From positions 11,816 to 75,815 of the forward strand of contig JBJFFP010000001.1 in NCBI GenBank assembly GCA_051891855.1: a stretch of 64,000 bases of DNA, in the 5' to 3' direction. The notes below the pieces were generated by a model, which was not told where the DNA came from, did not search any database, and worked only from the letters and a program-made list of their open reading frames with translations. A program made the position numbers and the translations under genes. This DNA is from SFDP01 sp051891855. Lineage in GTDB: Bacteria > Bacillota > Clostridia > Lachnospirales > Lachnospiraceae. Of this stretch, positions 8,612 to 16,032 are shown in pieces (position 1 is the first letter of the stretch; each line of letters opens with the position of its first letter).

Positions 8612-8640
8612 ATTATATAAGAGAAGAGAGAATATGTCAA
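8612..8640 (-). promoter_or_regulatory. Sigma-A promoter of tRNA-Leu
   Basis: On the reverse strand a perfect TTGACA (8635-8640) and a perfect TATAAT (8612-8617) are separated by 17 bases. The -10 box is 11 bases before the mature 5' end of the tRNA, which fits a strong stable-RNA promoter. Confidence 0.88.
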
Positions 8641-8715
8641 GAATTTTCCGCATATAAAAGTTTTGTATATGAATTTTCCGCATATAAAAGTTTTGCGTAT
8701 GAAAGTTTTGCGTAT
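8641..8715. repeat. 30-bp tandem repeat upstream of the tRNA-Leu promoter
   Basis: A 25-base segment starting GAATTTTCCGCATATAAAAG occurs at 8641-8665 and again at 8671-8695. A shortened third copy (GAAAGTTTTGCGTAT) lies at 8701-8715, so the unit is 30 bases. The array sits immediately behind the tRNA promoter and before the riboswitch promoter, at the A/T-rich position of an upstream promoter element. Its function is unknown. Confidence 0.85.
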
Positions 8716-8733
8716 CACATAAGACAGCTTCTC

Positions 8734-8762
8734 TTGACATTTGTTTTTTGGCATGATATGCT
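8734..8762 (+). promoter_or_regulatory. Sigma-A promoter of the riboswitch and exchanger transcript
   Basis: TTGACA at 8734-8739 and TATGCT at 8757-8762 are 17 bases apart. Transcription would begin around 8769, exactly at the first base of the P1 helix of the riboswitch. Confidence 0.72.
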
Positions 8763-8768
8763 GAAGCA

Positions 8769-8869
8769 GTTGAAAGGGAGTAGTTGTTTTATGCAATCAA
8801 CATACCCTGATCGTTTGACAATCGGTCATGGTTGCATACTTTCTAAACAGAGAGAACGAGACTTTTAAC
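8769..8869 (+). ncRNA. yybP-ykoY (Mn2+) riboswitch
   Basis: The 5' side carries GTTGAAAGGGAGTAG and the 3' side AACGAGACTTTTAAC, matching the conserved AAAGGGGAGUAG and CAAGACCUUU segments of the yybP-ykoY manganese aptamer. The two ends form a P1 helix of eight pairs (8769-8776 with 8862-8869, one G-U). The internal hairpins are GTTTTATGCAATC/GGTTGCATAC-like and GATCG/CGGTC. The 3' P1 strand is also the 5' arm of the terminator at 8858-8903, so metal-stabilised P1 should block termination. The switch is therefore predicted to turn the downstream exchanger on when Mn2+ is high. The motif likeness is from memory; a covariance search would settle it. Confidence 0.82.
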
Positions 8870-8903
8870 GCGAAAGAGTATTTCGTGTGAAGGTCTCTTT
8901 TTT
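8858..8903 (+). terminator. Riboswitch-controlled terminator
   Basis: GAGACTTTT pairs with AAGGTCTC through an inner CGAAA/TTTCG extension, followed by seven T residues. Its left arm overlaps the right strand of the riboswitch P1 helix (8862-8869), so the two structures exclude each other. Confidence 0.85.
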
Positions 8904-8960
8904 ATTTTCTCGTATTACCAAAGCTTCTGTAAAAACACAAATGAAATGGAGAGGAAAAAT

Positions 8961-9908
8961 ATGGAACTGTTAATTCAGGTTGTTTTATTGATTATCGGCT
9001 TTGCCATGCTGATGAAGGGAGCAGACTGGTTTGTGGAGGGAGCCTCCCGGATTGCAGATAAGTTTGGTATTCCCCAGTTGGTCATTGGTCTGACTATTGT
9101 GGCCATGGGAACCAGTGCACCGGAGGCTGCAGTAAGTGTTTCAGCAGCCTTGCAGAATAATGCCGGTATTACCATCGGTAATGTGGTGGGAAGCAATATT
9201 ATGAATATTTTACTGATTCTGGGACTGACCTCTGTAATTACTGCAGTGGCAGTACAAAAATCCACCATTAGGGTGGAAATCCCCTTTTTGATTGCTATTT
9301 CCCTCCTGCTTCCTGCACTGGGAATGCTGGATGGAACCATTGGGCGGATAGATGGAGGAATCTTCTGGTTACTGTTCATCTTTTATCTGCTTTACCTGCT
9401 CCGTATGGCCAAGAAAGGTCAGGGGAATCCTACCGGGGAGGATATGCCCCAAATGGATGAGCCTATGCCGGTGTGGAAGATGCTTCTGATGATCTTTATA
9501 GGCGGCGTAATGATCGTCTGGGGAGCGGATATTACCGTAGATGCGGCCACGGTAATCGCTCAGATTTTTGGTATGAGTGACCGTTTGATCGGTCTGACCA
9601 TTGTAGCCTTTGGTACTTCCCTTCCAGAGCTGATTACTTCGGTGACGGCAGCCAGAAAAGGAAAGGCGGATATTGCTGTGGGCAATATTGTGGGAAGTAA
9701 TATTTTCAATATTCTTTTTGTTATAGGTACGGCAGCACTGATTGCTCCGGTTCCCTTTGCCTCCAATTTTTTGGTGGACAGTCTGGTGGCAACGGAAGCG
9801 GCACTTTTGCTGTGGATATCGGTGGCAAAGAACAAAAAGCTGGGAAGAGCGGCAGGAGCGATTATGTTGATTTCATACGGGGCATATTTTATTTATCTCC
9901 TAAATTAA
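8961..9908 (+). CDS. Calcium/sodium antiporter of the CaCA family (YrbG-like), probable Mn2+/Ca2+ export
   Basis: This 315-residue membrane protein has the two inverted alpha-repeats of the CaCA exchangers: GLTIVAMGTSAPEAA with GNVVGSNIMNILLILG in the first half, and GLTIVAFGTSLPEL with GNIVGSNIFNILFVIG in the second. It exchanges divalent cations against Na+ or H+ across the membrane. Ten membrane segments are likely. Because it sits behind a yybP-ykoY riboswitch, whose ligand is Mn2+, manganese export may be part of its job. I start it at ATG 8961, with GGAGAGG 5 bases upstream, rather than at 8946, which lacks a ribosome site. Confidence 0.9.
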   Translation: MELLIQVVLLIIGFAMLMKGADWFVEGASRIADKFGIPQLVIGLTIVAMGTSAPEAAVSVSAALQNNAGITIGNVVGSNIMNILLILGLTSVITAVAVQKSTIRVEIPFLIAISLLLPALGMLDGTIGRIDGGIFWLLFIFYLLYLLRMAKKGQGNPTGEDMPQMDEPMPVWKMLLMIFIGGVMIVWGADITVDAATVIAQIFGMSDRLIGLTIVAFGTSLPELITSVTAARKGKADIAVGNIVGSNIFNILFVIGTAALIAPVPFASNFLVDSLVATEAALLLWISVAKNKKLGRAAGAIMLISYGAYFIYLLN

Positions 9909-9911
9909 AAC

Positions 9912-9940
9912 TTGTACAATGATTTGCTTTCTGCTATAAT
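9912..9940 (+). promoter_or_regulatory. Sigma-A promoter of the phosphofructokinase gene
   Basis: TTGTAC at 9912-9917 and TATAAT at 9935-9940 are 17 bases apart and lie about 73 bases before the PFK start codon. Confidence 0.7.
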
Positions 9941-10012
9941 TGATAGGCAATAAGGGGAAGTGAAACAATTTCCCGAAAGAAAAACAATATGAAAACATAA
10001 AGGAGATTCAAC

Positions 10013-11242
10013 ATGAAAGGTAATATCGTAGTTGGACAGTCCGGAGGACCTACAGCGGTAATTAATGCATCTGTAGCAGGTGTTTACAGCGCAGCCAAAA
10101 AGCTGGGTGTGAAGAAGGTTTATGGAATGGTACACGGAATCGAAGGGTTTTTAGACGATAAGCTGTGTGACCTTGATGATTATATTCGCGGAGAGGCAGA
10201 TGTTGAACTGCTGAAAAGAACTCCTTCCGCATTTTTAGGCTCCTGTCGTTTCAAGATGCCTAAGATTGAAGGACATGAGGATGTCTATGAGAAGGTTTTT
10301 GAAATTATGGAGAAGCACGATATCGAGTGCCTGTTCTACTGCGGTGGTAATGATTCCATGGATACGGTGAAGATGTTATCCGACTATGCAGCAGCACACA
10401 ATAAGCCCCAAAGATTCATGGGTGTTCCCAAGACCATCGACAATGATCTTCCGGTTACTGACCACTGTCCCGGCTACGGCTCGGCAGCCAAGTATATTGC
10501 TACTTCGTTGAAAGAAATCATTCGTGACAATGAATCCTTTGGTGCCAAGAAGCCTACAATCTGTATCGTTGAAATTATGGGACGTAATGCCGGTTGGCTG
10601 ACTGCAGCGGCAGCTCTGGCAAAGGGTGAGGACTGCAGCGGTGTAGATGCTATCTACCTGCCGGAGAGAATCTTTGATATGGAGGCATTTATGGAGAAGG
10701 TTAAGCATCTTGCAGCAACCAAATCCTCCGTAGTAATCGCCGTATCCGAAGGAGTTAAGATTGCGGATGGACGCTATGTCTGTGAGGTGGCTAATGAGAA
10801 TGTTCCCGTGGATGCATTCGGTCATAAGCAGATGTCCGGTACAGCAGCATATCTGGCTCAGCAGATTGCGGCTGAGACAGGCCTTAAGACCCGTGCCGTT
10901 GAATTTTCTACTCTACAGAGAGCGGCAACCCATCTGGCTTCACTGACGGATATTAATGAAGCCTTCCAGGTTGGAGCAGATGCAGTTAAGGCTGCAGATA
11001 ATGGCAAGACCGGTATGATGATTACCTTGGACAGAAATGGTGATGATCCTTATCAGTGCGGCACAAGTGCTTATGACATTCACGCTATTGCCAATGTTGA
11101 AAGACCGGTTCCGTCAGAATGGATTACTGAAGATGGCTGTGGCTTGAATGATGGTTATGAGAAATACGCTAGACCGTTAATTATGGGCGAATTAACGCCG
11201 ATGATGGTCAATGGACTTCCCAGACATTTAGTAAGAAAATAG
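10013..11242 (+). CDS. pfp: Pyrophosphate-dependent 6-phosphofructokinase
   Basis: The 409-residue enzyme belongs to the PfkA superfamily and phosphorylates fructose 6-phosphate in glycolysis, probably reversibly with PPi instead of ATP. The nucleotide-site motif reads GGNDS with D114, where ATP enzymes carry Gly. The catalytic loop reads PKTIDND (139-145) with K140, where ATP enzymes have Gly (PGTIDND). Both changes mark the PPi-using group. The N-terminal GQSGGPTAVIN and the IVEIMGRNAGWLTA segment are typical, and the length suits the longer PPi type. AAAGGAG lies before the ATG. The gene has its own promoter and seems monocistronic. Confidence 0.9.
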   Translation: MKGNIVVGQSGGPTAVINASVAGVYSAAKKLGVKKVYGMVHGIEGFLDDKLCDLDDYIRGEADVELLKRTPSAFLGSCRFKMPKIEGHEDVYEKVFEIMEKHDIECLFYCGGNDSMDTVKMLSDYAAAHNKPQRFMGVPKTIDNDLPVTDHCPGYGSAAKYIATSLKEIIRDNESFGAKKPTICIVEIMGRNAGWLTAAAALAKGEDCSGVDAIYLPERIFDMEAFMEKVKHLAATKSSVVIAVSEGVKIADGRYVCEVANENVPVDAFGHKQMSGTAAYLAQQIAAETGLKTRAVEFSTLQRAATHLASLTDINEAFQVGADAVKAADNGKTGMMITLDRNGDDPYQCGTSAYDIHAIANVERPVPSEWITEDGCGLNDGYEKYARPLIMGELTPMMVNGLPRHLVRK

Positions 11243-11323
11243 AAAAACGGATTATAAGGGTAATTCTACTATGTGGGGTTACCCTTTACACATTAAGATA
11301 AATTCTAACCGGGAGATTTAACC

Positions 11324-12220
11324 ATGATTGCAAGTATTGTAGGGCATTATTTAATTGATATTGGTCAGATTACCGTAGAACAGCTTCATGATTTATTAAA
11401 GGAGCATCATAAGGTGCGGGTTAAATTGGGGCTGATAGCAGTCTCAGAGGGTCTGATGACACAGGAGGAGGCAGAACGGGTGAATCGCCTCCAGGCAATT
11501 ATGGATATGCGTTTTGGGGATATTGCAGTAGAAGAGCGCTATCTGACCGAAGAACAGGTGGAGAGCCTTTTAAAAAAGCAGGGAAATGATTATCTGGCAT
11601 TCGCACAGGCACTGGAGAATCAACAGATAATGAAAATGGAGCAGCTGGAACTTTTGGCTCTTGATTTTCAGCAGGCTTATCACTACACCGATGAAGATAT
11701 GGAAGCGTTGAAAAGCGGTGATCCTGATCGCATATTGAAGCTCTATTCCCCACCGGGAGGCGAGAAGTATGAGTTGATTGCCAGCACTGCTTTAAGGACG
11801 TTGATGCGTCTGGTGGATCAGGATATCTGGCTAAAAAGCATTACCTTGACTTCCTCCTGGGAAGCCCAGAAAGGGGCTTTTCAGCAGGTCAGTGGAAGAA
11901 AAGGCTTTTCCAGTGGTCTGGTGGGAGTACAGGATACCCTTGCACCCATTGCCTGTGTTTTTGGTGAAGAGCACTTTATGGCAGTTGAGGAGGATGCTCT
12001 GGATGCCATAGGTGAACTGGTTAACTGCATCAATGGTCTGGTGGTTACTAATATGAGTAATACTGATGAAGAGGGTAAGAATCTAGAATTATGTCCTCCT
12101 TATTTCTCTCTGGAAATCAATCAGGTGGAGGCAAAGGAATTTATGGTTATTTCTATGGAAATACTGAGGCAGAATGTAGATTTTGTAATTTCCTTTAATG
12201 AAGAATTTGGTATTGTATAG
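11324..12220 (+). CDS. CheX-like chemotaxis phosphatase domain with N-terminal MshEN-like region
   Basis: This 298-residue protein has two parts. Residues 1-100 contain repeated helical units (GHYLIDIGQITVEQL..LL and ERYLTEEQVESLLKKQ) that resemble the MshEN/GspE N-terminal module. Residues about 135-298 resemble CheX, a phosphatase acting on CheY: the helix DALDAIGELVNCINGL has the family's E/D-x2-x-E..N pattern near residue 235. The next gene, 11 bases downstream, is a stand-alone CheY-like receiver, the natural partner. No other chemotaxis or flagellar genes are in the window. The exact function is inferred from domain type and pairing. Confidence 0.75.
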   Translation: MIASIVGHYLIDIGQITVEQLHDLLKEHHKVRVKLGLIAVSEGLMTQEEAERVNRLQAIMDMRFGDIAVEERYLTEEQVESLLKKQGNDYLAFAQALENQQIMKMEQLELLALDFQQAYHYTDEDMEALKSGDPDRILKLYSPPGGEKYELIASTALRTLMRLVDQDIWLKSITLTSSWEAQKGAFQQVSGRKGFSSGLVGVQDTLAPIACVFGEEHFMAVEEDALDAIGELVNCINGLVVTNMSNTDEEGKNLELCPPYFSLEINQVEAKEFMVISMEILRQNVDFVISFNEEFGIV

Positions 12221-12231
12221 GGGGCATATAT

Positions 12232-12594
12232 ATGGCAAATATTTTGATTGTAGATGACTCCAGAACATCCAGAAAAATATTAAGAAAAATATTGGAAAAA
12301 GGCGGACATACAATTATCGGTGAAGCTACAAACGGAGAAGAAGGATATTTGGAATATACAAAACTGAAACCGGATGTAGTTACTATGGACATTACTATGC
12401 CGAAGATGGATGGAATTGAGGCATTGCAGCTGATTCGTAGATTTGATGAACATGCTGTTGTGATTATGATTACAGCCGCAGGACAAAAAGAAAAAATGCT
12501 GCAGGCAATTAAATACGGAGCCAGTGATTTTATTGCAAAGCCATATGAAGGAAGTGATGTTCTTCAGGTAATTCAAAAGTTTATCGGTGAATAG
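12232..12594 (+). CDS. Stand-alone CheY-like response regulator receiver
   Basis: The 120-residue product is a single receiver domain. The acidic pocket is in ILIVDDS near the start, the phosphorylated Asp is D53 in TMDITMPKMDG, the switch Thr is in MITAAG, and K103 is in AKPY. It has no output domain, so it must act by protein contact. It is placed directly between a CheX-like phosphatase gene and a LacI-family gene (15 bases), with a GGGGG ribosome site. The partner kinase is not in the window. Confidence 0.9.
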   Translation: MANILIVDDSRTSRKILRKILEKGGHTIIGEATNGEEGYLEYTKLKPDVVTMDITMPKMDGIEALQLIRRFDEHAVVIMITAAGQKEKMLQAIKYGASDFIAKPYEGSDVLQVIQKFIGE

Positions 12595-12609
12595 AAGGAA
12601 GGAACGGAA

Positions 12610-13599
12610 ATGGTTTCCATAAAGGATGTTGCCAGGCAGGCAGGAGTGGCTATTTCTACCGTTTCTAAGGTGCTGAATAACTATCCTAATATTAGTGAAG
12701 CCACCAGAAAGCGGGTGAATCAGGCAGTAGAGGAGTTGAATTTTGTTCCAAATTCCGTTGCGGCAGCCTTATCCTCAAAGCAGGCAGGCAGAGTGGCTTT
12801 GATGATTGATTTGAATGTGAAAACACAGGCCATTGATGAAGTGGCCATGAGATATATTTCCGGTGCGATTACCAGGGCTATGGAGCTGAATCTGGATGTA
12901 ACAACGATTTTTGCCTTTATGTTTCAGGATAAAACCATAGAGGAATTAATCCGTTATCTCCAGTCACAAAGTATTACAGGTATTATTATTTATGGAGCTA
13001 CAGAAGATGATCCTGCCCTTCGGGAGATGATTTTGGGAGGAAGGTTTAAATGCGTCATTGTGGATGCCGATCAGGTTGGCAAATCTACATCATCCATAAG
13101 CATTAACCAGACAGAGGCTCAATATGAGGTGGCAAAAAAAATGCTGGAGGAATCCCTGGGAAGGAAAATTCCGGGAAAGAAAATCTTGTATATAAGCGGA
13201 GATAAAAACAGCTATGTAACGAAGAGCCGTCTTGCCGGAATGGAAAAGCTTGCAGAAGAAATGGAGCTGAAGCTTACGGTGGAATATGCAGACTTTTCGG
13301 AAAAAAGTGCCCGTGAGATTACCGGACGGCAGGGGAGAAAGGCAGATGCCATCGTTTGTGCCTCAGACTTGATGGCCATAGGAGCAAAAAATATGTTAAG
13401 AGAAATGAATCTTGACAAACCCATTTGCGGTTTTGATGGTATTTCTCTTATGGCCTATGCAGGACAGGGGATGTATACCGTAAGACAGAACTTTTCAGAG
13501 ATTTCTGCCTGTGCCATGGAGGAGCTTCATCGTCTGATGAACGGCAGGGAGGGAAGAAGTGTGGAAGCAGACTATACGGTGGAAAAAATCTTGTTTTAG
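12610..13599 (+). CDS. LacI-family transcription regulator, probable maltodextrin repressor
   Basis: The 329-residue protein has a LacI helix-turn-helix at its N-terminus (SIKDVARQAGVAISTVSKVLN), a hinge helix near VPNSVAAALSS, and a periplasmic-binding-protein-like effector domain with LMIDLNV, IIYG and VCASDLMAIGAKN segments. It is followed after 78 bases by glgP and malQ. A perfect 16-bp LacI-type operator lies inside the glgP promoter, so it probably represses glycogen or maltodextrin use until a sugar binds. A GGAAGGAACGG ribosome site and the 15-base gap to the CheY gene suggest it is transcribed with the upstream pair. Confidence 0.9.
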   Translation: MVSIKDVARQAGVAISTVSKVLNNYPNISEATRKRVNQAVEELNFVPNSVAAALSSKQAGRVALMIDLNVKTQAIDEVAMRYISGAITRAMELNLDVTTIFAFMFQDKTIEELIRYLQSQSITGIIIYGATEDDPALREMILGGRFKCVIVDADQVGKSTSSISINQTEAQYEVAKKMLEESLGRKIPGKKILYISGDKNSYVTKSRLAGMEKLAEEMELKLTVEYADFSEKSAREITGRQGRKADAIVCASDLMAIGAKNMLREMNLDKPICGFDGISLMAYAGQGMYTVRQNFSEISACAMEELHRLMNGREGRSVEADYTVEKILF

Positions 13600-13615
13600 A
13601 GGCTGTTTTTAAAAC

Positions 13616-13644
13616 TTGAAGAAAACGTTTTCTTGTGATAGGAT
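13616..13644 (+). promoter_or_regulatory. Promoter of the glgP-malQ operon
   Basis: TTGAAG at 13616-13621 and TAGGAT at 13639-13644 are separated by 17 bases. The spacer is almost filled by the palindrome at 13619-13634, so a bound repressor would exclude RNA polymerase. Confidence 0.6.
13619..13634. promoter_or_regulatory. LacI-family operator (perfect 16-bp palindrome)
   Basis: AAGAAAACGTTTTCTT is a perfect palindrome with the central CG that LacI-family hinge helices recognise. It lies 19 bases after a LacI-family gene and before glgP, between the -35 and -10 elements. It also resembles CcpA cre sites, so catabolite control is an alternative to the local regulator. Confidence 0.82.
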
Positions 13645-13677
13645 GAAAGCAATATAGAATTGAAACAGGAGGAGATT

Positions 13678-15984
13678 ATGTCAATACAGACAAACCTGCA
13701 AAAAGATATACTGGTGATGAACATGGATAAGCAGCTGGAAGAGATTTCTGCCGAAATGTACCAAAAGGAGGTGGCTGATTTATCGGATCAGGAAACCTGG
13801 TATGTAGTTTTGGTACTGGTTAAGCGGTTGATGAAGGCTTCCAATGTTAATCCCGGTGAGAAAAAGGTTTATTATATTTCTGCTGAGTTTCTTATGGGAA
13901 AGCTGCTGATGAATAATATCATGAACCTGGGAATCTATGATTATCTGGATGGGGTACTTGCCAGTAAGGGAAAGAATCTTGCCCTTTTGGAAGAAATTGA
14001 GCCGGAGCCTTCTCTGGGGAACGGGGGACTGGGCAGACTGGCGGCCTGCTTCATGGACTCCATTGCAACCCTGGGGCTTCCTGGAGAGGGAATAGGCTTG
14101 AACTATCATTTCGGTTTATTTAAACAGGAGTTTAAGGATAAGCTGCAAAAAGCGGAAAAAAATGACTGGATTGAAGAATATTCCTGGCTTACCAGAACCA
14201 ATACCAGCTTTGATGTTTATTTCGGAGGGAAGAAGGTAAGCTCCAGACTTTATGATATTGATGTGGTAGGCTATGACAGCGGCGTAAATAAGCTGCATCT
14301 TTTTGACTTGGAATCGGTGGATGAATCTCTGGTCAAGGAAGGAATTACCTTTGATAAGGAGCGGATTGACAAAAATTTAACCCTATTCCTATATCCGGAT
14401 GATTCTGATGAAGCCGGAAATCTGTTGAGGATTTATCAGCAGTATTTCATGGTGAGTAATGCAGCACAGCTGATTTTGAAGGAAATGAAGGAGAGAAAGT
14501 ACGATCTTCGTAAGCTGTATAAGCATGCGGTCATACAGATCAACGATACGCATCCCACCATGATTATCCCCGAATTGATTCGGATTTTGGTAGAGGATAA
14601 GGCATTTACCCTGGATGAAGCCATTGAGGTGGTAAGCCGTACCTGTGCTTATACCAACCATACCATTTTAGCCGAGGCATTGGAAAAATGGCCCTTAAGC
14701 TATCTGGAGAAGGTGGTTCCCCAGCTGGTGCCTATTATTAAGGAGCTGGATCAGCGAATCAAAGCAAAATACAAGGATCCTTCCGTATGGATTATTGACA
14801 AGGATCAACGTGTTCATATGGCACATATGGATATTCACTACGGTTTTTCCGTAAACGGTGTGGCGGCTATTCATACGGAGATTTTGAAAAATACGGAGCT
14901 GAATGCCTTTTATCGGCTGTATCCTGAGAAGTTTAATAACAAAACCAACGGAATTACCTTCCGTCGCTGGCTGTTTAGCTGTAACAGGGAGTTGACGGCC
15001 TTGATTCAAAAGCATATTGGAGTCGGCTTCAAGAAAAAGGCTGCTGATTTGGAGAAGCTTCTGGATTACTATGACGATGAAGAGTTTCTGAATGAGCTGG
15101 CGGCAATTAAGAGGAGCAAGAAAAAAGAGCTGGCGGCATATATTGCTGAACACGAGGGAGTTTGTCTGAACCCGGATTCTATTTTTGATATTCAGATCAA
15201 GCGGCTCCATGAGTATAAGCGTCAGCAGATGAATGCTCTTTATATTATCCATAAATATTTGGAGATTAAAAGAGGAAAGAAGCCCTCTACCCCCATTACC
15301 TTTATATTCGGAGCTAAGGCAGCACCGGCCTATGTGATTGCACAGGATATTATCCATTTGATTCTGGTTCTCCAGGAAATCGTTAATGCCGATCCGGAGG
15401 TCAAGGATTATCTGAAAGTGGTTATGGTAGAAAACTATAATGTAAGCTATGCTGAACGGCTGATTCCCGCCTGTGATGTTTCCGAGCAGATTTCTCTTGC
15501 CTCCAAGGAGGCCAGTGGAACCGGTAATATGAAATTTATGTTAAATGGTGCAGTTACTCTGGGAACGGCAGATGGTGCAAACGTAGAGATACATGATCTT
15601 GTTGGAGATGAGAATATTTATATTTTCGGACAGGATTCAGAAACCGTAATCAACCATTATAAGAATGGGGATTATGTATCGAAGGATTATTATAAAAACA
15701 GCCCTGTTATCCGAGAGGCAGTTGATTTTATTATAGGTAGACAGGCAATGGAGGCCGGAAAGAAGGAGAATCTGGAGCGTCTGCATAAGGAGCTTTTGAA
15801 TAAGGACTGGTTTATGACTCTTCTCGATCTGGAAGATTATATTTCCACCAAGGATAGAGTTTTTGAGGATTACCGTAATCAGGAAAAATGGAAGCGTATG
15901 ATGCTTACCAATATTGCAAAAGCCGGATATTTTTCCTCAGACAGAACTATTGCGGAATATAATCGGGATATTTGGAAACTGTAA
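13678..15984 (+). CDS. glgP: Glycogen/maltodextrin phosphorylase (GT35)
   Basis: The 768-residue enzyme cleaves alpha-1,4-glucans with phosphate to release glucose 1-phosphate. The pyridoxal phosphate lysine is K619 in EASGTGNMKFMLNG, followed by TLGTADGANVEI. Other family segments include EPSLGNGGLGRLAACFMDS and QINDTHPT. Length is near that of bacterial phosphorylases. I use ATG 13678 because AGGAGG lies just before it; the frame from 13660 starts inside that ribosome site. Pairing with malQ and a LacI regulator suggests maltodextrin rather than only glycogen as substrate. Confidence 0.93.
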   Translation: MSIQTNLQKDILVMNMDKQLEEISAEMYQKEVADLSDQETWYVVLVLVKRLMKASNVNPGEKKVYYISAEFLMGKLLMNNIMNLGIYDYLDGVLASKGKNLALLEEIEPEPSLGNGGLGRLAACFMDSIATLGLPGEGIGLNYHFGLFKQEFKDKLQKAEKNDWIEEYSWLTRTNTSFDVYFGGKKVSSRLYDIDVVGYDSGVNKLHLFDLESVDESLVKEGITFDKERIDKNLTLFLYPDDSDEAGNLLRIYQQYFMVSNAAQLILKEMKERKYDLRKLYKHAVIQINDTHPTMIIPELIRILVEDKAFTLDEAIEVVSRTCAYTNHTILAEALEKWPLSYLEKVVPQLVPIIKELDQRIKAKYKDPSVWIIDKDQRVHMAHMDIHYGFSVNGVAAIHTEILKNTELNAFYRLYPEKFNNKTNGITFRRWLFSCNRELTALIQKHIGVGFKKKAADLEKLLDYYDDEEFLNELAAIKRSKKKELAAYIAEHEGVCLNPDSIFDIQIKRLHEYKRQQMNALYIIHKYLEIKRGKKPSTPITFIFGAKAAPAYVIAQDIIHLILVLQEIVNADPEVKDYLKVVMVENYNVSYAERLIPACDVSEQISLASKEASGTGNMKFMLNGAVTLGTADGANVEIHDLVGDENIYIFGQDSETVINHYKNGDYVSKDYYKNSPVIREAVDFIIGRQAMEAGKKENLERLHKELLNKDWFMTLLDLEDYISTKDRVFEDYRNQEKWKRMMLTNIAKAGYFSSDRTIAEYNRDIWKL

Positions 15985-16032
15985 GAGTTAGGCAACGGTT
16001 CTATTTATACCAGAGATAAAGGAGAATAGGTT

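Noticed and set aside
11256..11287. Terminator after the phosphofructokinase gene
   Set aside because: AAGGGTAA and TTACCCTTT can pair, but the loop is 15 bases and no T-run follows, so I do not call a terminator.
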